Shown here in pieces: positions 7,290 to 13,198 of a stretch of DNA of 13,198 nucleotides. The notes under the pieces were generated by a model. It was given only the letters and a program-made list of their open reading frames with translations. It did not search any database and had not been told where the DNA came from. The stretch is from an uncultured Lachnospiraceae bacterium (lineage in GTDB: Bacteria > Bacillota > Clostridia > Lachnospirales > Lachnospiraceae), in the NCBI GenBank assembly GCA_910577955.1, contig CAJTNC010000039.1, positions 1 to 13,198 on the forward strand. The letters are read 5' to 3'. Within the stretch, counting starts at the first letter, position 1. Each line of letters starts with the position of its first letter. A program made the position numbers and the translations under genes.

Positions 7290-7598
7290 TTAGAAAGATT
7301 TGAATTCTTCTTTCAGCATGTCGATGATGCCCGCGCCGTCCATGGAGCCGTAGAGTTCCTCGGGCACGATCCTGACAGGTACCTCATAGGGTTCGGCGAT
7401 CTTTTCCAGATCCTGCAGCATGTATTTTAAGTGAGGGCCCACAAGAAGCAGATCGATCTCTTCAATATATTCCTCCACTTCCGCGTCGCCGCGGGCTTTG
7501 ATGGAAAGGTCGATGCCTTTGTCTTTGGCCGCTTTGCGGATGTTTTTGGCTAAAAATCCGCTGCTTGCGCCGGTGCCGCATACTAATAGAATGTTCAT
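7290..7598 (-). CDS. PTS cellobiose-type EIIB component
   Basis: A 102-residue EIIB of the lactose/cellobiose PTS family. The phosphocysteine is Cys7 in the P-loop LLVCGTGASSGFLA. Further typical elements are the IDLLLVGPHLKYM strand-loop and the C-terminal helix. It accepts phosphate from EIIA His82 and donates it to the sugar carried by EIIC. The start at 7598 (MNILLVC) is fixed by AAAGGAG upstream and by the family N-terminus; the longer frame to 7694 adds non-homologous residues. It is the first gene of the IIB-IIC-IIA-GH1 operon and diverges from the regulator gene. No strong housekeeping promoter is evident upstream, which fits dependence on an activator. Confidence 0.93.
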   Translation of the reverse strand: MNILLVCGTGASSGFLAKNIRKAAKDKGIDLSIKARGDAEVEEYIEEIDLLLVGPHLKYMLQDLEKIAEPYEVPVRIVPEELYGSMDGAGIIDMLKEEFKSF

Positions 7599-7637
7599 AG
7601 GTGCTACTCCTTTCTTTTGATGAAATATGATTTGTCG

Positions 7638-7721
7638 GAACATCGTTCGTTTTGTCTGTGACTTTAGCTTAGCGAAAAACAGAAGGAGAAACAAATAGAA
7701 AAGGTTCCGCGGGGGAGGAAC
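7638..7721. promoter_or_regulatory. Palindromic elements between the PTS operon and its regulator
   Basis: Two small inverted repeats share the same half-site: GAAC-ATC-GTTC at 7638-7648 and GTTCC-N8-GGAAC at 7704-7721. Both lie in the intergenic region between the divergent IIB and regulator genes, about 40 and 110 bp upstream of the IIB start. They are candidate binding sites for the LicR-like regulator; this is inference from position and symmetry only. Confidence 0.3.
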
Positions 7722-7811
7722 TATTTTTATTTGTGGAAAAGGGGTGCTGTGATTATAGTTACAATAGAAGAGATTTACGCTGATATCACTCTTGAAAGGC
7801 GGATAATTATC

Positions 7812-9734
7812 ATGAAACTGACAAAGCAGCAGAAGTTACTTCTGTACCTTGCAAATGAATCGGACCGGTCTGTCCCGGCGGCTGTTTTATCTGATTACCT
7901 CGGGGTATCCACCAGACAGATCAGAAAATATGTGGCAAAAATAAATGAGGAGAAGGGCGCGGATCTGATCCTTTCGGGCTCTCAGGGCTACCGGATCGAT
8001 ATGGCCCTTTACAAAGAACAGGAGTTTTTGGAGATAGAGACGCCGGCAACCAGGATCAACTATATTATTCAGAAGCTCATCTCCGAGAAGGAGGGCTATG
8101 ATATTTTTGATTTAGCGGAGGAGCTGTATGTGAGCGTGCCTACCATCGAGAGTGATTTAAGGGAGATACGCGGGATCTTGAAAAAGTTTGAACTTTATCT
8201 CCGGCGCAGCCGCAACAACATTTTTCTGATGGGAGACGAGAAGAGCAAGCGCATCCTGATGAGTCATCTGATCTCCTCCGATTCTTACGACAGCTTTGTC
8301 TTAAAGGACGAGGTGAGGATGTTGGCCTTTCATTATGAGTATTGGGGTTTTCGGACGACGATCCGTGAAATTTTTGCAGAAAACGATATTTTTGTGAATG
8401 ATTATGCGCTCAACAATATCGCCCTGCACTTGATCGTTGTCATAGACCGTATCCGCAGCCGGTATATATTGGAGGGGATCGGGGAAATTGAAAAAATAGA
8501 GAATACGAAACTGCACCGGGTATCCTGCCAGATCAGGGAATACATTGAACATACCTATCAGGTGGAGATCAATGATGCGGAGTTATATAATCTGGCGTTA
8601 GTGATTTCCAATAATACCACGATGGTGGACTACAACTCCATCACTGCGGATAGTATCGGTGATTATATTGAACAAAACTATATCGATGCCGCCCATAAGA
8701 TCATAAGGGAAGTGGAGGAGTGTTATTGTCTGGATGCTTTTGACGAGGATTTTATCGCGACTTTTACGATCCATGTCATGAATCTGTTTAACCGGGCAAA
8801 AAACGGTTACTTTACGAAAAATCCGCTGACCCACAAAATGAAAGCGGCCTATCCGCTGATCTATGATATCGCCGTGTTTATCGCTCAGGGATTTAAGCGG
8901 GACTACGATATTGTGCTGCCGGAAGATGAGATCGCCTATCTTGCTTTTCATATCGGCGCATATTTTGAGAATAATGTACAGAAAAAGAAGAAGGTCAGCT
9001 GCGCGTTTGTTTACGCGGATTACTATTCCATACACAAAAATATGCTGAATCAGTTGATGTCAAAATTTGAAAATCAGATCAATGTAAAGTATGCTCTTCC
9101 GGTGGATCATTATCAGCCGGAGAAGGTGGACTGCGACCTGATCATTTCCACTATCAATATTCCGTTTCATACCCAGTCCATCGTGATCCAGCCTTTTTTG
9201 ACGGACAAGGATATAAGCAGGCTGCGGGATGTGATCGAGACCATATCGGCGGCAAAACGCAACGAGTTTATCAAAGAATATCTGTTGGATTTCTTTGACG
9301 AGAAGCTGTTTTATAAAAATCCCTCTTTTTCCAATAGAGAGGAAGCGATCACTAAAATGGCGGGGGATGTGATAGATCTGGGATATGCCCTTGATACGCT
9401 CAGGGAAGATATGCTTGCCAGAGAGAATATGTCCGGCACGGCTTTTGGCAACGTTGCAGTTCCCCATTCACTGTCAAAAAATACAAAGACGAGTTTTATT
9501 TCCATCGCCGTAAGCGATCAGCCTCTTATATGGGGAAGCAGCAAAGTCAATCTGATTGCGATGATCGGGGTAAATGAGGACTCCAGAAAATTGTTTGCGG
9601 AGGTGTTCGATCTTTTTATCGACATTATGAGCGAGCCGGCCAACACCAGACAGCTGCTCAGAGCGGAAAGTTTTCAGGAGTTTATGGATATTTTGAAAAC
9701 CTTTATGAAGACAGACGCTGCATGGAGCGGGTAA
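7812..9734 (+). CDS. LicR/BglG-like PRD regulator with EIIA domain
   Basis: A 640-residue PTS-controlled transcriptional activator. Approximate domains: helix-turn-helix 1 (1-62), helix-turn-helix 2 (80-140), PRD1 (165-275), PRD2 (285-390), a degenerate EIIB-like domain (395-480) and a fructose/mannitol-type EIIA domain (490-635). PRD1 keeps His206 (ALHLIVV) but has Val where the second histidine is expected (LALVIS). PRD2 keeps both, His321 (TIHVMN) and His380 (AFHIGAYF). The EIIB P-loop cysteine appears replaced by Tyr401. EIIA keeps His552 in VAVPHS. The start at 7812 (MKLTKQQKLLL) is chosen for its family N-terminus with AGGCGG 9 nt upstream; an in-frame TTG or GTG at or after 7731 is possible but unlikely. 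It is divergent from the PTS operon and almost certainly controls it through phosphorylation by HPr and EIIB. It resembles DNA-binding LicR/ManR activators rather than RNA-binding antiterminators. Confidence 0.9.
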   Translation: MKLTKQQKLLLYLANESDRSVPAAVLSDYLGVSTRQIRKYVAKINEEKGADLILSGSQGYRIDMALYKEQEFLEIETPATRINYIIQKLISEKEGYDIFDLAEELYVSVPTIESDLREIRGILKKFELYLRRSRNNIFLMGDEKSKRILMSHLISSDSYDSFVLKDEVRMLAFHYEYWGFRTTIREIFAENDIFVNDYALNNIALHLIVVIDRIRSRYILEGIGEIEKIENTKLHRVSCQIREYIEHTYQVEINDAELYNLALVISNNTTMVDYNSITADSIGDYIEQNYIDAAHKIIREVEECYCLDAFDEDFIATFTIHVMNLFNRAKNGYFTKNPLTHKMKAAYPLIYDIAVFIAQGFKRDYDIVLPEDEIAYLAFHIGAYFENNVQKKKKVSCAFVYADYYSIHKNMLNQLMSKFENQINVKYALPVDHYQPEKVDCDLIISTINIPFHTQSIVIQPFLTDKDISRLRDVIETISAAKRNEFIKEYLLDFFDEKLFYKNPSFSNREEAITKMAGDVIDLGYALDTLREDMLARENMSGTAFGNVAVPHSLSKNTKTSFISIAVSDQPLIWGSSKVNLIAMIGVNEDSRKLFAEVFDLFIDIMSEPANTRQLLRAESFQEFMDILKTFMKTDAAWSG

Positions 9735-9767
9735 CTGTGTGCTCCCTGCAGCGTCTGCCTGCTTTTT
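9712..9767 (+). terminator. Intrinsic terminator of the PRD regulator gene
   Basis: An 11-bp stem, CAGACGCTGCA at 9712-9722 with TGCAGCGTCTG at 9747-9757, continues inward as GGAGC/GCTCC (9724-9728/9741-9745) after one mismatch, followed by CCTGCTTTTT. The left arm lies inside the last codons of the regulator, so the terminator begins before the stop codon at 9732-9734. Confidence 0.88.
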
Positions 9768-9807
9768 CCGCTTGGACGGTTTTATCTTTATCCGATCATA
9801 TCATTTC

Positions 9808-10911
9808 TTATTTTGCGGATTTTACTTCCGTCATAACAGTCACCATCTTGTCCAACATTTTGCCGTCCTTTTCGTTGATGACTACCAAATTGTTCTTGAT
9901 GTCATCGGACAATACGCAGACTTCCATGTTGATAAGTTCCTCCGGAAGATACTCTGCAGCCGCATTATTGAAGCAGACATAGGAGAAATTGCTTAACAGC
10001 TCGGCGGAGATTTCGGGGCGGAGAATAAAATCAATAAAAAGCTGCGCCTCTTTTTTGTGCTTTGTCCCTTTTAAGATCACAAAGTTGTCGATGGTAAGAG
10101 GAAACTGTTCTTCTTTCATCACAACTTCCAGATCACTGTTTTCCCGCATGGCCTGTATCGCGTCGCCGCTGTAGATGTAGGCAAGGGCCACCTCGCCCCT
10201 TGTGACGGCGATCCGCTCATCGGCGATCTGAGAGTAGGATTTTAAGTTGTCGTTGAGCTGCAGCAGATATTCTTTTGCCTCGTCAAGAGCGGCTATATCC
10301 GTAGTCACGGGATCGATGCCGCAGCCCTGCAGCGCAAGCGTGATGTTGCTCTCGATATCGTCGAAGATCAACAGATTATTCTTCAGCGCGGGATTCAAGA
10401 GATCCTCGGCGGTGTTCACCGTGATTCCCAGTTCATCCATCATCGGTTTGTTGGCCAGAGCAACATTGATGGTCCCGAAATAAGGAACGGTGTATTCGTT
10501 TTTGGGATCGTAAACAAGACCGAGATAGGCGTCGTCGATATTGCCTAAATTGGTGATGGCGCCCTCGTCGAAGGGTTCAAGCAGGTCGTTGTCCTTAAAG
10601 GCCTGAATATAAGTGTTGGTAGGAACCGCTATGTCATATTCGCCCTCTTTGCCGGCAATCAGTTTTGCTAATAGCTCGTCGTTGGATTCATAGGTAGTCT
10701 CTATAACTTTGATCCCGTATTCTTCCTCAAACTGATCGAGGATATCCTGCGTCATATATTCGGACCAGTTGTAGAGATAAATCTCGTCAGCGTAGCCGTT
10801 GCCGTCTTTATCCTCGGATGAAGCGTTGCCGTCTGAGCCGCAGCCTGAGAGAGCACAGGCACATCCCACTGTTAAAATGCCTGCTGCAAGTAGTGCGAAA
10901 GTACGTTTCAT
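9808..10911 (-). CDS. PotD-like polyamine ABC transporter binding lipoprotein
   Basis: A 367-residue extracytoplasmic substrate-binding protein of the spermidine/putrescine (PotD/PotF) family. A lipoprotein signal peptide ends in the lipobox LSGC with Cys24 as the lipid-modified residue, followed by an acidic linker. Family landmarks: YLYNWSEYM at the start of the mature fold, VPYFGTINVALANKP, GEVALAYIYSGDA, and a C-terminal IDNFVILKGT followed by FIDFILRPEIS. Some aromatic residues of the E. coli polyamine site look replaced (Tyr in place of Trp in AYIYSGDA, Thr before IDNF), so ligand choice may differ. The start is supported by AGGAGG before ATG 10911. No permease or ATPase genes lie beside it, unlike normal potABCD operons, so it is an orphan that must borrow a transporter or act as a sensor. 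Confidence 0.9.
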   Translation of the reverse strand: MKRTFALLAAGILTVGCACALSGCGSDGNASSEDKDGNGYADEIYLYNWSEYMTQDILDQFEEEYGIKVIETTYESNDELLAKLIAGKEGEYDIAVPTNTYIQAFKDNDLLEPFDEGAITNLGNIDDAYLGLVYDPKNEYTVPYFGTINVALANKPMMDELGITVNTAEDLLNPALKNNLLIFDDIESNITLALQGCGIDPVTTDIAALDEAKEYLLQLNDNLKSYSQIADERIAVTRGEVALAYIYSGDAIQAMRENSDLEVVMKEEQFPLTIDNFVILKGTKHKKEAQLFIDFILRPEISAELLSNFSYVCFNNAAAEYLPEELINMEVCVLSDDIKNNLVVINEKDGKMLDKMVTVMTEVKSAK

Positions 10912-10973
10912 TCTATTTCCTCCTGTTTTATATTGCCGTGTCGGGTGCACGGCTGCGTTGATAATGTAAGAAA

Positions 10974-10999
10974 AGCAAATTGTTAAAGTAACTTTTGCT
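10974..10999. promoter_or_regulatory. Imperfect palindrome in the leader of the PotD-like gene
   Basis: AGCAAATTGTTA at 10974-10985 is mirrored by TAACTTTTGCT at 10989-10999 with one unpaired base. It lies downstream of the -10 box and about 63 bp before the start codon, a position suited to a repressor site or an mRNA hairpin. Confidence 0.4.
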
Positions 11000-11006
11000 C
11001 CTTAAT

Positions 11007-11034
11007 ATAATAAAGGAAAATGTAAGTTTGTCAA
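11007..11034 (-). promoter_or_regulatory. Promoter of the PotD-like gene
   Basis: On the minus strand TTGACA (11034-11029, perfect -35) is followed after 16 bp by TATTAT (11012-11007, 5/6 -10). A leader of about 90 nt would precede the ATG at 10911. Confidence 0.6.
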
Positions 11035-11104
11035 CATTTTTTTTTGCAGAGTCTTTTGCGGAGAAATATTTGAGGATCCTAAGTCTGCGGAGGCGTATTT
11101 CCTC

Positions 11105-11133
11105 TTGTAAAAAATGTCGGATTTTAGTAAAAT
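11105..11133 (+). promoter_or_regulatory. Promoter of the LacI-family gene with overlapping palindrome
   Basis: TTGTAA at 11105-11110 (4/6) and TAAAAT at 11128-11133 (5/6) lie 17 bp apart. The -10 box is one arm of the 13-bp palindrome ATTTTA-G-TAAAAT (11121-11133), a plausible operator for autorepression. AGTAAAAT is repeated at 11137-11144. Confidence 0.5.
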
Positions 11134-11159
11134 ATGAGTAAAATAGAAAGGAGGAAGAG

Positions 11160-12134
11160 ATGGTTGGAATAAAAGATATCGCAAAGGCGGCGGGCGTTTC
11201 TGCTTCCACTGTATCCAATGTGCTGAACGGGAAGAAGAATGTAGGGGAGAAAACCAGAGAAAAGATACTGGCTTTGGTAAAAGAGATGAACTATGTCCCA
11301 AATGAGGCCGGGAAAATATTGAAGACTAACGAAAACAAGACGATTCTTTTTGTATTCAGCGATTTTGACAGGAATTTTTATCTGAATGTGCTGAAGGGAG
11401 TCAACGATTACCTGAAGGATAAGGAGTATGATTTTTTGATCTGCACCCAGAGATCATGCGAAAAGTATATGCGGAACAATATGAGCAGCGGCTGCATCAT
11501 TCTGGATGCCGCCATGGACGACAGCCTGATCTACCGCTGTGCCAACGAGCATTATCCGATCGTAGTGCTTGACCGCATTCTGGATTCACCCTATATCAAA
11601 AGCGTTGTGGTTGATAACTACTGTGCCATGTGCGACATGGTGCAGGATATTATTGACAGGGGATACCGGAAGTTTGCGTTTATCGGGGGGATCGAGAAGA
11701 CTACGGACGCCATGGAGCGGTATCAGGGATTTTACGATACTCTTCAAAAAAATAGCATCCATTTTCCACAGAAAAATTATTTTGTGGGCGATTACCGGGA
11801 AAAAAGCGGCTATACGGCGGCGAAGATTCTGGCGCTGACGGAGGTGCTGCCGGATGCGCTGATCTGTGCCAATGACAGGATGGCCATCGGCGCTATCAAG
11901 GCCTTTCGCGAGGAGAATATCAGGGTGCCGGAGGATATCGCCGTTACGGGATTCGATGACAACGAAAGGGCGGGAGAGATAGGGCTTACCACCGTGGCTG
12001 TCCCGGACTATGAGCGCGGCTATCTGGCGGCTTTATATCTGATAGAAGCCCTGAAGGGAAAGGAAACAGCCAATATCTTCAGAATTTCCGCAAAAATTAA
12101 AAATCGAAAAACTGTTTTAGTAAAAAAGAAGTAG
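11160..12134 (+). CDS. LacI-family transcriptional regulator
   Basis: A 324-residue repressor of the LacI/GalR family, of normal length. The N-terminal helix-turn-helix covers about residues 3-25 (IKDIAKAAGVSASTVSNVLNG) and continues into the hinge helix (YVPNEAGKILKT). The periplasmic-binding-protein-like effector domain runs from about residue 60, with the family blocks VVLDRILDS, FAFIGGI, ALICANDRMAIGAIKAF and ITGFDD-like VTGFDDNE. Its ligand is probably a sugar. The start is supported by AGGAGG at 11149-11154, 5 nt before ATG 11160. The gene is divergent from the PotD-like gene and 214 bp upstream of a sugar ABC-transporter binding protein, which is the most likely target. It has its own terminator, so it is transcribed separately from that transporter. 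Confidence 0.93.
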   Translation: MVGIKDIAKAAGVSASTVSNVLNGKKNVGEKTREKILALVKEMNYVPNEAGKILKTNENKTILFVFSDFDRNFYLNVLKGVNDYLKDKEYDFLICTQRSCEKYMRNNMSSGCIILDAAMDDSLIYRCANEHYPIVVLDRILDSPYIKSVVVDNYCAMCDMVQDIIDRGYRKFAFIGGIEKTTDAMERYQGFYDTLQKNSIHFPQKNYFVGDYREKSGYTAAKILALTEVLPDALICANDRMAIGAIKAFREENIRVPEDIAVTGFDDNERAGEIGLTTVAVPDYERGYLAALYLIEALKGKETANIFRISAKIKNRKTVLVKKK

Positions 12135-12161
12135 AAATTAGTAAAATAATAAAATGAAAGT

Positions 12162-12215
12162 AAAATGCCATGTGAAAAATGCCGGACATATAGGGCGACA
12201 CATGGCATTTTTTTT
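12162..12215 (+). terminator. Intrinsic terminator of the LacI-family gene
   Basis: A perfect 13-bp stem, AAAATGCCATGTG at 12162-12174 with CACATGGCATTTT at 12199-12211, around a 24-nt loop and followed by a run of T. The loop repeats AAAATGCC (12176-12183), so an alternative shorter pairing with the right arm is possible. Confidence 0.88.
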
Positions 12216-12275
12216 GATTGCAATGTGTATTTGTGCTGAAAATTCTATATATAATGCAAAATGCTGAAAACTGCG

Positions 12276-12322
12276 TTGACGAAGTGGGAAAATTTGTATA
12301 AGATATTAGTATAACGTTTAAC
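12276..12322 (+). promoter_or_regulatory. Promoter and candidate operator of the sugar-binding protein gene
   Basis: TTGACG at 12276-12281 (5/6 -35) is followed 17 bp later by TAAGAT (12299-12304, 4/6), or 15 bp later by TATAAG. Just downstream, GTATAACGTTTAAC at 12309-12322 is centred on CG with 10 of 14 symmetric positions, the layout of LacI-family operators, and would overlap the transcription start. Confidence 0.45.
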
Positions 12323-12348
12323 AAAAAACGAAAAAAGGGGATGGAGTT

Positions 12349-13146
12349 ATGAAGTTGAACAAAGTAATCGGAATACTATTGGCAGCGACTCTGGCAGCGA
12401 CTCTGGCAGCAGCTATGACAGCTTGCGGAAGCACAGGCGGGGCACCGGAGACGGGAGCTGCCACGGAAGCCGGAAGCGGTGCAGAGGCAGACAGAGATGG
12501 GGGGGCAGGAGCAGACAAGATCATTGTCTTCCAGTCCAAGGTTGAGATCATCGATCAGATGGAGGAACTGGCCGAGGAATATGAGGCGCAGACCGGTGTG
12601 GAGGTTGAAGTGTGGGGAACTACAGGCGACGACTACATGCAGCAGCTTAAAACTAAGATGGCGAATAATCAGGGACCTACCGTGTTTTCCCTGCTTCCCG
12701 GTTCCGAATCCGAGACGATGGGAAATTATCTGGAAGATCTGAGTGGTTTGAGCTTTGTCGACAAGATTGCGGAGGGCATGGCAAATACCAATTCTCAGGG
12801 GAAAATCGTGGGGATTCCGTACACCATGGAAGGCTTCGGCATGGTTTACAATAAGGATCTGGTCAATGCGGAGGATATCACCGATTACGATTCCTTTGTG
12901 AAAATGCTGAAGGATCAGAAAGCAAACGGCGTGAACGGATTCGGCCTCTCTCAGGAAAGCTATTTCCTGATCGGACATATTTTGAACACCCCGTTTGCAC
13001 TGCAGGAGGATCCCATCGGTTTTATTGAAAAACTTAACGCAGGGGAAGTAAAGATGGCCGATACACCGGAGTTCCAGGAATTTGCAAAATTCTATGAAGC
13101 GATCCGTGAGAATTCCTACAATCCGATGGAAGAAAACTATGACTGA
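12349..13146 (+). pseudogene. Truncated sugar ABC transporter binding lipoprotein
   Basis: The 5' part of an extracellular solute-binding protein (family 1, sugar type). The signal peptide ends at Cys26 (MTAC lipobox), followed by a Gly/Ala/Glu-rich linker and the first lobe (KIIVFQSK..., PTVFSLLPGSESE, GIPYTMEGFGMVYNKDLV). The reading frame stops after 265 residues at NPMEENYD, whereas family members run to about 400-450 residues. The missing part carries most of the second lobe, so the product should not bind ligand normally. None of the three frames beyond 13146 resumes the family sequence, which argues against a simple frameshift. The sequence changes character at about 13144, where 22-bp repeats start. 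The start follows a weak GGGGATGGAG-type site. Transport permeases expected next are not in the window. The LacI-family regulator upstream is its probable controller. Confidence 0.85.
12380..12414 (+). repeat. 12-bp tandem repeat in the signal peptide
   Basis: TGGCAGCGACTC is repeated twice in tandem (12380-12391, 12392-12403), followed by a partial third copy (12404-12414). It encodes the repeated LAAT within the hydrophobic core of the signal peptide. In-frame gain or loss of a unit would alter signal length by four residues. Confidence 0.85.
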
Positions 13147-13198
13147 ATATTATCCCCCTTGGGAGCCACCAGTTTCCCGCTTCAGAGCCACCCGGAAA
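13144..13198. mobile_element. Probable insertion-sequence end with 22-bp tandem repeats
   Basis: Directly after the broken binding-protein gene, two contiguous 22-bp units (13149-13170 and 13171-13192) match at about 17 of 22 positions; both end in GAGCCACC. A TG dinucleotide at 13144-13145 could be the element tip and also supplies the TGA stop. Multiple repeats close to a terminus beginning with TG are characteristic of IS21-family elements. No transposase is visible because the window ends here, so the family assignment is an inference. Confidence 0.45.

Noticed and set aside
7731..7811. 27-residue extension of the PRD regulator
   Set aside because: The extension is not part of the Mga/HTH family N-terminus; MKLTKQQKLLLYL at 7812 is.
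7599..7811. RNA antiterminator (RAT) hairpin for a BglG-type protein
   Set aside because: The regulator has N-terminal DNA-binding helix-turn-helix domains rather than a CAT RNA-binding domain, and no terminator hairpin precedes the IIB gene.
12376..12978. 200-codon minus-strand ORF opposite the sugar-binding protein
   Set aside because: It is a shadow of the plus-strand gene, without a ribosome binding site or recognisable domains.
13147..13198. Simple frameshift as the cause of the short binding protein
   Set aside because: No frame after 13146 resumes solute-binding-protein sequence; the DNA changes to tandem repeats instead.
13149..13198. CRISPR array at the right edge
   Set aside because: The 22-bp repeats are contiguous and diverged, with no spacers between them.

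Overview
The window looks like chromosomal DNA of a Gram-positive, low-to-moderate GC Clostridia member, most probably a gut Lachnospiraceae. This is inferred from strong AGGAGG-type ribosome binding sites, LytTR-DUF3021 and LacI/ABC-sugar gene pairs, a cellobiose-type PTS operon with a PRD regulator, and lipoprotein signal peptides. No rRNA, tRNA or CRISPR array was seen.

Layout. (1) 83-1529: an ECF sigma factor and an overlapping membrane anti-sigma factor with a zinc-binding HxxxCxxC motif, both AT-rich. (2) 1530-1807: no intact gene; it holds a relic of a small transposon-type ORF and an inverted repeat. (3) 2736-1808 (minus): a two-gene operon of a stand-alone LytTR DNA-binding protein and a DUF3021-type membrane protein. 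(4) 2938-3708 (plus): cutC, transcribed divergently from the LytTR operon, followed by a decayed nucleotidyltransferase pseudogene (3716-4047). (5) 7598-4120 (minus): a complete beta-glucoside PTS operon, IIB-IIC-IIA-GH1 hydrolase, closed by a bidirectional terminator. (6) 7812-9734 (plus): its divergent PRD/EIIA-containing LicR-like regulator. (7) 10911-9808 (minus): an orphan polyamine-type (PotD-like) binding lipoprotein. (8) 11160-12134 (plus): a LacI-family regulator with its own terminator. (9) 12349-13146 (plus): a sugar ABC-transporter binding lipoprotein cut off at 265 residues where a foreign sequence with 22-bp tandem repeats begins, probably an insertion-sequence end.

How the genes work together. 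The PTS genes should import and phosphorylate a beta-glucoside. The regulator should sense PTS phosphorylation state and switch the operon on. The GH1 enzyme carries the phosphate-binding residues of 6-phospho-beta-glucosidases and the catalytic nucleophile Glu383. It has Gln191 where the acid/base Glu is expected, the same substitution that defines plant myrosinases. That is the most interesting single observation here. The LacI regulator probably controls the sugar ABC transporter that starts at 12349, but the binding-protein gene is broken. Several pieces (the transposon relic, the double-deleted nucleotidyltransferase, the truncated binding protein) show ongoing gene loss and mobile-element activity.
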